Positions 34,954-42,404 of a stretch of 64,000 bases of DNA are shown one piece after another (position 1 is the stretch's first letter; every line of letters starts with the position of its first letter). The DNA is taken from the NCBI RefSeq assembly GCF_008271745.1, contig NZ_VKKZ01000020.1, positions 124,001-188,000 on the forward strand, read 5' to 3'. Made by a program: the position numbers and the translations under genes. The notes under the pieces are model-generated. The model searched no databases. It was given only the letters and a program-made list of their open reading frames with translations, and was not told the origin of the DNA. The stretch comes from Rufibacter glacialis (lineage in GTDB: Bacteria > Bacteroidota > Bacteroidia > Cytophagales > Hymenobacteraceae).

Positions 34954-34998
34954 CAAGGGTACGAGATTTTTAATAATTAGTCAAATGTTCGTTTGACT
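34954..34998 (-). promoter_or_regulatory. paa operon promoter with overlapping PaaR-type operator
   Basis: On the minus strand TTTG (34985-34982), 20 bases, then TACCCTTG (34961-34954) match the Bacteroidota promoter with one mismatch. The palindrome AGTCAAATGTTCGTTTGACT (34979-34998) covers the -33 TTTG. Its core CAAATGTTCGTTTG differs at a single fixed position from CNAACGNNCGTTNG, recalled as the Thermus PaaR site. Confidence 0.75.
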
Positions 34999-35612
34999 TT
35001 TTTTTATCACTGGCCCTCCTCCTTTCTAGTTTTAAGGAATTGCAAGTCTGATTTTAGGGCATTTTTTTGGAAAATAAGCTAAAAATGTGTCTGCCTTAGA
35101 GGTCACGAAATAAAACCCATTGAGCTTTTCAGCTTGTCATTAGGCGGTCTTTGTCAGTCACCCCTCCCTTGGAAGCTGTTTTTTTATAATGTAGTACTTC
35201 CCTTTACTAATCCCAAGGAGGTTCCAACGATTTCCTTTCCATCCAAAATTAAACTTTATCGTGTTTTGAATAGAATACAAGGATGGTTTTAGTTCCCTTT
35301 TAAGACTTATACATAAGGATAAGATCCTCTTCCTACGCTTATTATACCATTTATATATTAGTATTTTCATAGTTACCTGACGGTTAAACCTTTCCGAAAC
35401 TTTGGTCTCGTACTCGCAGTAGAGAGGGAAAATCATAAATCCCTTTTTCCTTACCCCTTCCTGTTCCCGCTTAGATCCTCATAGAAAGGTGGGTACTCCT
35501 TTCACCTTGGATCAACCTGGAAACCATGGGTGCCCTAGCGCCCGAGGTCTCTTCTCAAGTACCTCCATTTTTCACCAAACCTTTATCTATGTCCCACCTT
35601 TACGTCTGTAAC
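34999..35612. other. AT-rich gap between the paa regulator and the subtilase gene
   Basis: No gene is supported. A 92-codon Lys/Arg-rich open frame at 35158-35436 (minus) looks like chance in AT-rich DNA. A partial dispersed-motif copy lies at 35060-35086. The subtilase promoter is not recognised. Confidence 0.55.
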
Positions 35613-38339
35613 ATGAAGAACCTAGTATGTGTCTTTGCCCTTTCCTTTCTGATGGCGACCAGATTATTTGGTCAGGCGGTGGTAGACCCGCAACTGGTGC
35701 AGGAACTACAGAAATCCCTGACGCCCGTTCAGGTAGTGGTTACCTTTACCGGTGAGGGAGCCCCTACCCCGGCCCACCTGCAACTCCTCCAGTCTTTGGG
35801 CCTTTCCAAAGGTGTTACCTTTAAGAGCCTTCCAATAGCCGGTTTATTGGCCACCCCCGCCCAGGTAGATGCCCTGGCGAAAAGCCCCTACGTACGCTCT
35901 GTGTACCTCAACAAGAGACTCCGGTATTTCAATAGCAACGGCACCCACCTGACCGGGGTGCAGCGTCTGCGTACCGATCCTGCTATTATCTCTAAAAACA
36001 AAGGTGTGCCGGTTTCTGGCAAGGGTGTAGGGGTAATGATCAACGACAGCGGCGTGGACGGTACCCATGAGGACATCAAGCTGGGCACCCACCTGGTACA
36101 GAACGTGATGGGAAGCACCAACCTGAACTCTCTTTCTACCCTGCTGCCAATCACCTACCTGGAGAACGTCGCTAACACCGACACCAACTCCGGCCATGGC
36201 ACCCATTGCGCCGGAACGGTGGGCGGAAACGGGGCTAAGTCTGGCGGGGAATTCGCTGGGGCGGCCCCAGGTGCTACTTTGGTAGGTTACGGGTCTGGTG
36301 CGGCCCTTTTTATTCTGGACGCTATTGGCGGGTATGACTATGCCCTCACGCACCAGTACCTGTACGGGATCAGGGTTATCAGTAACTCCTGGGGCACCAG
36401 CGGCGATTTTGACCCCGCAGACCCAGTAAACATCGTTTCAAAGAAAGCCTATGATTTGGGCATAGTTTCTGTTTTTGCGGCCGGAAATGATGGTCCCAGT
36501 TCTGATACCCACAACCCCTATGCCATTGCTCCATGGGTGATCTCAGTAGGTGCCGGCGACAAATACGGCAAATTAGCTGATTTCTCGTCGCGCGGCGTGA
36601 AAGGGGAAGGCGGCTCTTTTACGGTAGGTAATCAAACCTGGCATTATGAGAACCGGCCAACGTTAGTTGCCCCGGGCGTAGACATTGTCTCCACCAGAGC
36701 AGTAGCTCCGGTTTCTTCTTTATCGGCGCAGATGGACGCTGAACTGCTGCAGCCGGCCCATCTCCCCTTCTACACCCACATGAGCGGCACCTCCATGGCT
36801 ACTCCGCACGTGGCAGGCGTAGTGGCCTTGATGCTGGAGGCCAATCCATCGCTTACGCCGGCCCAGGTAAAAGAAATCCTGCAGAAAACCGCCACTAACA
36901 TGCCCGGCCATGCGTCCTGGGAGGTGGGTGCCGGGTACCTGAACGCCTATGCGGCCATAGACCATATTTACCGCAACACTACCTTCGGGACTTTCCTGAA
37001 CTATACCAGAACCTTTAACAGCGCAGTCAATACTTCTTCTGAGACAAAAGCCTTCAGCCTGAACTTCAACCCCATTGTCACTGCGGGCAACCAACTGACC
37101 TTTCAGGTAGCCTCAGGGACCAACAGCCTGGAGGCTAAACTCAACGCTACCGGACTTCTGGGACAAACCGGCAACCCGGTGAACCTGATCCTGATTTCGC
37201 CCAGCGGGCAGCAGTTTAGATCAGGTATACCGGTGGCGTTTGCCTTGTACTCTGACCGTGGCATGGCGGTCGCCTCTCCGGAAGCGGGCACCTGGACCCT
37301 GAAAGCCGAAGGGTTGAACGGCCTGGCTTTACCAGAGACCATCAACGGCACCCTGCACCTGACCCAGACCACCGGAACCTCAGGTTTGGCAGACATTGCC
37401 GGCCATCCGGCCGAAGCCTCTATCAAAATGGCTGTGGCGGCTAAACTGGTAGACGCCTTGCCCACTGGCTTCAAACCAAATGAGGTCCTCAAGCGCATTC
37501 AGTTAGCTGATTATTTGGTGATGGGACAGGCCATCCGGCAGTTCATGCCTACCTCTGGGGCTGCCACGGTGAGCGACGTGACCGGGGCACCGTTGCTGTT
37601 GGCTGAATCTGTCCTGGCCAAAGGGGCTGCTCTAAGAGACCGTACCCATGCCTTAAAAGGCGTGATGACCCTGGTCTCGGCTGGCAAATTCAACCCCAAC
37701 GGCAATGTAAACCGGGCAGCCCTGGCTTATTCGCTGGTACAAGCGCTCGGGTTCCAGGAGTATGCCTTGCAACGGAACGGCAAGCCTGTTACGGTGACAG
37801 TCAACGGACAATCCTATCCGGTGGAAGACGCCTCCTCTATTCCGGCCGGTCTGGAAGGGTACGTAAGCCTGGCCCTGGACCTGAACCTCATCAACGCCTT
37901 CTATGGTGTGACCCAGGGCCCGTTTGATTTGTTCCCTAAGCTGCACGCCACCTTCAAACCCCTGCAGGACGTGACCAGAGCTGAGTTTGCGGTGATCATT
38001 ACCCGTACCCACGCCAGCTGGAACGCCGCTACCGACCCGGTGGCCACCAGTGCCGCCGTGTTAGGAGTCCCTGCGGCGGAGAAAGCCAAAAACTACTCAT
38101 ACCCGAACCCGTTCACCGGCAGCACCACCATTTCCTACTCTGTGGAAGAAGCCGGTTTTGTGACCGTGGAAGTCTATAACCTACATGGGCGCAAGGTGCG
38201 CACGCTGGTAACGGAGGAAAAACCGGCTGGTACCTATACCGTTCCTTTCCAGGCAGATAATTTACCTACAGGTACCTATCTGTACAAGGTGAGCACCCCG
38301 GGCAAAGAGATCAGCAACAAAATGGTCTTGACTAAATAG
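35613..38339 (+). CDS. Secreted subtilisin-like protease (S8) with SLH-like repeats and T9SS sorting domain
   Basis: 908-residue exported serine protease. Signal peptide (KNLVCVFALSFLMATRLFGQA) at 1-21, then an inhibitor-like propeptide to about 100. Catalytic Asp145 (NDSGVDGTHED), His195 (GHGTHCAGT), oxyanion Asn292 (AAGNDG), Ser394 (MSGTSMATPH). A beta-sandwich region follows to about 586. Three SLH-like repeats lie at about 593-641, 661-713 and 739-803, each with an FxP or FxPN turn followed by a helix (VTRAEFAVIIT in the third). The last 80 residues are a T9SS type A sorting domain (SYPNPFTGSTTISY ... GTYLYKV). ATG 35613 gives the signal peptide; the longer frame does not. Confidence 0.95.
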   Translation: MKNLVCVFALSFLMATRLFGQAVVDPQLVQELQKSLTPVQVVVTFTGEGAPTPAHLQLLQSLGLSKGVTFKSLPIAGLLATPAQVDALAKSPYVRSVYLNKRLRYFNSNGTHLTGVQRLRTDPAIISKNKGVPVSGKGVGVMINDSGVDGTHEDIKLGTHLVQNVMGSTNLNSLSTLLPITYLENVANTDTNSGHGTHCAGTVGGNGAKSGGEFAGAAPGATLVGYGSGAALFILDAIGGYDYALTHQYLYGIRVISNSWGTSGDFDPADPVNIVSKKAYDLGIVSVFAAGNDGPSSDTHNPYAIAPWVISVGAGDKYGKLADFSSRGVKGEGGSFTVGNQTWHYENRPTLVAPGVDIVSTRAVAPVSSLSAQMDAELLQPAHLPFYTHMSGTSMATPHVAGVVALMLEANPSLTPAQVKEILQKTATNMPGHASWEVGAGYLNAYAAIDHIYRNTTFGTFLNYTRTFNSAVNTSSETKAFSLNFNPIVTAGNQLTFQVASGTNSLEAKLNATGLLGQTGNPVNLILISPSGQQFRSGIPVAFALYSDRGMAVASPEAGTWTLKAEGLNGLALPETINGTLHLTQTTGTSGLADIAGHPAEASIKMAVAAKLVDALPTGFKPNEVLKRIQLADYLVMGQAIRQFMPTSGAATVSDVTGAPLLLAESVLAKGAALRDRTHALKGVMTLVSAGKFNPNGNVNRAALAYSLVQALGFQEYALQRNGKPVTVTVNGQSYPVEDASSIPAGLEGYVSLALDLNLINAFYGVTQGPFDLFPKLHATFKPLQDVTRAEFAVIITRTHASWNAATDPVATSAAVLGVPAAEKAKNYSYPNPFTGSTTISYSVEEAGFVTVEVYNLHGRKVRTLVTEEKPAGTYTVPFQADNLPTGTYLYKVSTPGKEISNKMVLTK

Positions 38340-38361
38340 ACCTTCCTTCTGAAGCACACCA

Positions 38362-38393
38362 AAGAGGCTTTTCCCCCTAAGGAAAAGCCTCTT
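38362..38393 (+). terminator. Intrinsic terminator after the subtilase gene
   Basis: Perfect 13-base stem, AAGAGGCTTTTCC (38362-38374) with GGAAAAGCCTCTT (38381-38393), 6-base loop, moderate T content after. Confidence 0.85.
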
Positions 38394-38528
38394 CTTGTTC
38401 AGGCTCAATGCCCAAACTGGTCACTGGAGAGGAAATCTGCCGCTTGGCTGAAAAAAAAATTACTTTCTAAAGATACTATTGAACGTTTTTTTTACTTACT
38501 TGGTACTACCTGTATAATTAAAAACAAT

Positions 38529-38720
38529 ATGAACAACGGTAAAGTAAAATTCTTTAACTCCGAAAAAGGCTTCGGTTTCATTAAAGACGACAATTCAAAT
38601 CAAGAGTATTTCGTACACGTTTCTGGTCTTGTTGACGAAATCAGAGAGAACGACGAGGTTACCTTTGAACTGAAAGAAGGCAAAAAAGGGCTAAACGCAG
38701 TAAACGTTAGACTCGCTTAG
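38529..38720 (+). CDS. Cold-shock protein, CspA family
   Basis: 63-residue single-stranded nucleic acid-binding beta barrel. RNP1 is KGFGFIKDD and RNP2 is EYFVHVSGL; the protein starts NNGKVKFFNSEKG. Cold-shock proteins act as RNA chaperones; whether this copy is cold-induced is not known. The leader upstream is AT-rich with long A/T runs. A hairpin covers the stop codon (38719-38737) and a terminator follows it. Confidence 0.97.
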   Translation: MNNGKVKFFNSEKGFGFIKDDNSNQEYFVHVSGLVDEIRENDEVTFELKEGKKGLNAVNVRLA

Positions 38721-38738
38721 TCTTTGCTATAAAGACTT

Positions 38739-38776
38739 TAAAAAAAAGTCTTGCCCTTTGGCAAGGCTTTTTTTTT
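38739..38776. terminator. Terminator after csp, A-tract and T-tract
   Basis: CTTGCC (38750-38755) pairs with GGCAAG (38760-38765); a run of eleven A bases lies before and nine T after, so it works in either direction. A second small hairpin (AGTCTTT/AAAGACT, 38719-38737) precedes it. Confidence 0.9.
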
Positions 38777-38799
38777 GCCCTTATTTTTCCGCGTTTAAA

Positions 38800-38911
38800 C
38801 TGCTTTTCCAGGAAAACAGGGTCAAAAGGAAAGTGCTCCAAATAGAACGCCCTTCCTTCTCCTGGCCACTGTTGCATTTAGCCGGCTTTCTTTGAAAAAC
38901 AGGGCTTAAAT
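38800..38911. repeat. Two copies of a dispersed intergenic motif
   Basis: 38800-38829 has CTTTTCCAGGAAAACAGGG and 38884-38911 has CTTTGAAAAACAGGGCTTAAAT. Similar sequences with a TTTTC..GAAAACAGGGC..TAAA pattern occur in many other gaps of this window. Confidence 0.6.
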
Positions 38912-39013
38912 AGAAGTTCCTTGTATAGGGTGGCCTTACTCCTGCTGGCCCTTGGCTGGTTCTATTCTAGATTGGAAAGTAGGTGAAGTGCTGACTCCCT
39001 AGCCTTTCTGCCG

Positions 39014-39021
39014 TATCTTTG
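39014..39021 (+). promoter_or_regulatory. -7 element before 39081
   Basis: TATCTTTG, full match to TAnnTTTG, about 60 bases before the GTG start. No -33 TTTG found. Confidence 0.5.
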
Positions 39022-39080
39022 AGAGCCGAGGAAACATCTTTCTTTTTTCCTTCGGCTGTTTTACCTAAAAAAGAGAAAAA

Positions 39081-39527
39081 GTGGACCATAAAAGAGACAA
39101 AGAAGCCGTTCTGCACCTATACAACAAGATTTTACCTCCTCTCGCCGAGAAGATCTACCAGAACCTGACCGAAGTCACCCCGCTGTTTGATGACTTCCAT
39201 CTGGAAAAAGTAGTAGACACCTGGACCAAAGACCGGAACACTACCTCAGAGAAAGAAATCAGCCTGGAGAATGGGAATGTGCAGCAGATGGGCCTCCGGT
39301 TACGGCTCAATGGCTTCCAGGCGGCGGGTGCCCAAACCTTTGACCTCAGCAAAGACCTGGTGTTCCTCTTGGAGTACTCCACCTACACCGTGGGGCCAGA
39401 CAAAAATACCCGTTGGTTAGAAAAGCCTTACCTGGAAAGTTGGACTTCAAAGGAAATGGAGGAAACCGCCTCCCGCTGGTGCGAAGAGATAATAGATGAA
39501 ATCACCCAAAAACTGCAAACCTTATAA
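39081..39527 (+). CDS. Hypothetical cytosolic protein
   Basis: 148 residues, not recognised. It is polar and mixed alpha/beta, with an N-terminal helix (KEAVLHLYNKILPPLAEKIY), a middle strand-rich part (LVFLLEYSTYTVG) and a C-terminal acidic helix (CEEIIDEITQKL). Start GTG 39081 is preferred because no ATG precedes it in frame. A -7 promoter supports transcription here. The gene lies in a stretch with two other unassigned genes. Confidence 0.6.
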   Translation: MDHKRDKEAVLHLYNKILPPLAEKIYQNLTEVTPLFDDFHLEKVVDTWTKDRNTTSEKEISLENGNVQQMGLRLRLNGFQAAGAQTFDLSKDLVFLLEYSTYTVGPDKNTRWLEKPYLESWTSKEMEETASRWCEEIIDEITQKLQTL

Positions 39528-39815
39528 GTGGCGCAGCATCAGACCCTTCTAGCTTCAACTTCCTCCATTTATTTAGCATCTTAAGCTCTTAGCTAAATAA
39601 AAGAAAACAAAGAAAAGGGCTTAAATGATAAAACTAAAATATTTAGCTATTGTTATTTATTTTAGTTTTTAAAAGGGCTTTTTCTTTTTGGCCCGATTTA
39701 AATAAAATAAGCCTTAAATAAGTTTATTCCTTGTGGTGCTTCTTGTGGGAATTACTTATATTTCGATCTGTAAGGAGAAAACAAGCCTCCTTAGATAGGA
39801 TAGTATCTAACACCC

Positions 39816-40064
39816 ATGGAGCATCAATACGGAAGCCGATTAAAAGCGCACCAGTATGCTGGTCCCACTGAGCAAATGTCAGTGGCGAACCTGGTATTGG
39901 CCCTGCGTTTGTTGAGAATGGGGCATTCCCAGGATTATATCGCAGAATTCGTCACCGGCTCCTGGAGTCCCATTCCCGGTAGCGCACTCATGCAAGAACC
40001 CTGCCCGGAACTTACCCTGCCAACCAAAAAGAATCAGTTACCAGCAAAAAACAAAACGGTTTAA
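39816..40064 (+). CDS. Small hypothetical protein
   Basis: 82 residues, not recognised. A helical middle (MSVANLVLALRLLRMGHSQDYI) could be a short DNA- or protein-binding helix pair; the C-terminus is Pro/Lys-rich. Start ATG 39816. The flanks are AT-rich, with a perfect 12-base inverted repeat upstream (39630-39641 with 39658-39669). A TATATTTCG sequence at about 39756-39764 resembles a -7 element. Its status as a gene is moderately sure. Confidence 0.5.
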   Translation: MEHQYGSRLKAHQYAGPTEQMSVANLVLALRLLRMGHSQDYIAEFVTGSWSPIPGSALMQEPCPELTLPTKKNQLPAKNKTV

Positions 40065-40430
40065 TTCGTCTTTCTATTTCTGGTTTTATTACCACCAATT
40101 AACGCTAATCTTTTTTGCAATTCATCCATTCTAAGGCTTTTAAGAGTGTGAGTAAAGGACTAATAAATAAAAAGGTTTTCCTGTATTTGGTTGTTTCTAT
40201 TACTACCCACAATTTGAATTTTTTCTTCTTTGGAATCGGGCAGAAGAAGTAAAATAATGGTAAACAACCAATTACCTCCCTTCTGAAAAAAAATTACCGC
40301 CTTTGAATTTCTCCTCCAATTCCACTTTTATTTAAAGGGAAAGAATCTTTTGCTTCCGGGCAGTAGTTTACCTATGGGAATGGCTACGCTTCCCGTAATC
40401 TTTGGTAAATTTACTTAAAACCCATTGCCC
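40065..40430. other. AT-rich gap
   Basis: No gene. AT-rich with homopolymer runs and no clear repeat; TAATCTTTG near 40396 is one base longer than the -7 consensus and may serve the next gene. Confidence 0.5.
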
Positions 40431-40895
40431 ATGCTCCCTCCTGAAGATGACGAAGGCTTCACTGTGCCAGAACAGCTTCCTCTTTACCAAAAGGGCAGGG
40501 AAATCTACAGCCTTACCAAAAAAATTGCCGGATTGATAGAAGAGGAGGACGAGGTGCTTTCCTCTTTGAAAGAGTGCATGCTATTTGATGCTTCCCTGCT
40601 GACCGTAAAAGTGGCAGGAGCCGAGGCGGCCGACCTGTATGACCTCAGGATGGAAAACGCCACTTTCATTAGAAAGGCCGCCTTAGACCTGCTCTCCCAC
40701 TGCACCAGCCTGGAGATGTTCGGCTACCGCGATACCCACTACCTCCCGCTTCTCCGGGAAGCCCTGGAAGAATACCGGTTCCTGTTCATTGACTGGGTGC
40801 AGGGTTTTGATCCTTGGAACTACGTGAACGACCGTTGGGGGCTTTTCAATCCGCCCGGGGTACAGGCCCAGGACCCAGACGATGATTCCTTTTAA
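40431..40895 (+). CDS. Hypothetical acidic helical protein
   Basis: 154 residues, not recognised. Mostly helical, rich in Glu and Leu: REIYSLTKKIAGLIEEEDEVL, then LYDLRMENATFIRKAALDLLSH, with an aromatic C-terminus (FIDWVQGFDPWNYVNDRW). No signal peptide or membrane segment. ATG 40431 is preferred over TTG 40425. It converges with the adenylate cyclase gene. Confidence 0.65.
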   Translation: MLPPEDDEGFTVPEQLPLYQKGREIYSLTKKIAGLIEEEDEVLSSLKECMLFDASLLTVKVAGAEAADLYDLRMENATFIRKAALDLLSHCTSLEMFGYRDTHYLPLLREALEEYRFLFIDWVQGFDPWNYVNDRWGLFNPPGVQAQDPDDDSF

Positions 40896-40946
40896 GCTTC
40901 TTTTCTGCAAAAAAGGCCCTAAACAAGGGAGCTTGACCAGCTAATC

Positions 40947-41990
40947 TTACTCCATCACCTCATAGATGACCACGGGTTTGGTTTTATTTTTAAGCGGGAA
41001 TTCCCCTACTTTCTGACAATGGAAAGATACTTTCACCTTCTCATACAATTCCTCTGAGATGGTGATTTGGTTAGGTTGGGCTTTGGATTGCAGCCGTTGG
41101 GCCAGGTTCACCGCATCTCCTATCACCGTGTAATCCAGGCGCTTCAAAGAGGCGGAACCTATGTTGCCAGAAATCATTTCCCCTGAATTGATGCCAATAG
41201 ACACTTGTGGGGTATAGTCGGTCTCGCCGGGAATTAAAAGGTTGGCATTTTTTATTTTCTCCCGCACGGCCAGACTGGCCTCTATGGCGCGGTCGCGGTG
41301 GAAGTCTCCCTTGAAGACGGCCATCACGGCATCACCCATGAATTTGTCTACGTGGCCGCCGTGCCCAATGATCTCCTGCACCATCAGGTCAAAGATGCCG
41401 TTGATCAGGGTCACCACCTTGTTGGCGGAGACATGTTCTGTGATGGCGGTGAACCCACAGATATCAATGAACACCACGGTGGCCTCTATGGTCTCATTCT
41501 GCAGCAGGCTCTGCTCAAACTCCTGGTGGGTCATGAAATGGAGCACGTTCTCGTCTACGTACATCTTCAGGATGTTATTCTCCTTGATGGCTTTCACCGT
41601 CTCGCGCAACTGCTCCACGTGCTGCACGGTTTTCTCCATGGTCACTTCCAGGTCCTCAAAGTTGACGGGTTTGCAGACAAAGTCAAACGCGCCGCGGTTC
41701 ATGGCCATTCTGATATTGGCCATGTCGCCGTAGGCAGAGACAATGACGGCCTTGAGAATGGGGTTCACGTCGGGCAGCTTGCTCAGCAAGGTAAGCCCGT
41801 CCATTACGGGCATGTTGATGTCTGACAGGATAATGTCCAGGTCGGGGTGCTGGTGCACCATTTCCAGGGCTTGGGCGCCGTTCTGGGCAAACACGAATTC
41901 ATAGCGTTTCTCCCTGATCTTCCGCCGGAACTTCTGCTTGATCAGCAGCTCCAGATCCGCCTCATCATCTACTACTAATATCTTGGCCAT
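40947..41990 (-). CDS. Receiver-domain class III adenylate cyclase
   Basis: Predicted response regulator whose output makes cyclic AMP. Residues 1-120 are a receiver with phospho-acceptor Asp57 (LSDINMP) and VSAYGD. A coiled linker (EQLRETVKAIKENN) joins it to a class III cyclase domain. Metal Asp residues are in VVFIDICGFT and FMGDAVMAVF; the purine-specifying segment LDYTVIGDAVNLAQRLQ favours ATP. 347 residues. Its ATG overlaps the stop of the upstream receiver gene (TAATG). Confidence 0.92.
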   Translation of the reverse strand: MAKILVVDDEADLELLIKQKFRRKIREKRYEFVFAQNGAQALEMVHQHPDLDIILSDINMPVMDGLTLLSKLPDVNPILKAVIVSAYGDMANIRMAMNRGAFDFVCKPVNFEDLEVTMEKTVQHVEQLRETVKAIKENNILKMYVDENVLHFMTHQEFEQSLLQNETIEATVVFIDICGFTAITEHVSANKVVTLINGIFDLMVQEIIGHGGHVDKFMGDAVMAVFKGDFHRDRAIEASLAVREKIKNANLLIPGETDYTPQVSIGINSGEMISGNIGSASLKRLDYTVIGDAVNLAQRLQSKAQPNQITISEELYEKVKVSFHCQKVGEFPLKNKTKPVVIYEVME

Positions 41991-42367
41991 TACTCAGCTA
42001 CGGTTTTGAGTTTCTCTTTGAGCGCGGTGAAATCAAGGGGTTTGGTGAGAAAATCATTCGCCCCCTCCTTCATGGCCTGCTCATAGTTCTCCTGGTCATT
42101 GTAGGCGGTCACCATCATGACCACCGGAGGCGGGGAGTTGTATTCCTGCCGGATGATGTGCAACAATTCAATCCCGCTCATGCCGGGCATGTTGATGTCT
42201 GACAAGATCAGCACCACTTTAGAGGGATTCTGGGCCAGGTAGCCTAAAGCTTCCTCGCCGGAAAGGGCGAAGGAAAAGACCACTTGCCCGTTCCTGATCT
42301 CTTTCCTGAACCGTTGCTGAAACAACGGTTGAACGTCTGCCTCATCATCTACCACAAGAACATGCAT
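41990..42367 (-). CDS. Single-domain response regulator
   Basis: 125-residue receiver with Asp57 (LSDINMPGMSG), the N-terminal acidic pair (VVDDEAD), MVTAYND and the switch Lys in FLTKPLD. No output domain, so it should pass or compete for phosphate. It lies between the kinase and the cyclase, with overlapping and short spacings, and the receivers of the two proteins are alike. Confidence 0.94.
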   Translation of the reverse strand: MHVLVVDDEADVQPLFQQRFRKEIRNGQVVFSFALSGEEALGYLAQNPSKVVLILSDINMPGMSGIELLHIIRQEYNSPPPVVMMVTAYNDQENYEQAMKEGANDFLTKPLDFTALKEKLKTVAE

Positions 42368-42404
42368 GGCCTTCTGTTTTTAGCTTTCAATAAGATATAG
42401 GTTT

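Larger units (their letters stand above)
38721..39080. other. Gap between the cold-shock gene and 39081
   Basis: Starts with the csp terminator, then two good copies of the dispersed GAAAACAGGG motif at 38800-38829 and 38884-38911, and a -7 promoter element at 39014. No other gene is seen. Confidence 0.65.

Noticed and set aside
35158-35436. 92-codon frame in the tetR-subtilase gap
   Set aside because: Lys/Arg/Ile-rich translation of AT-rich DNA, no promoter and no domain.
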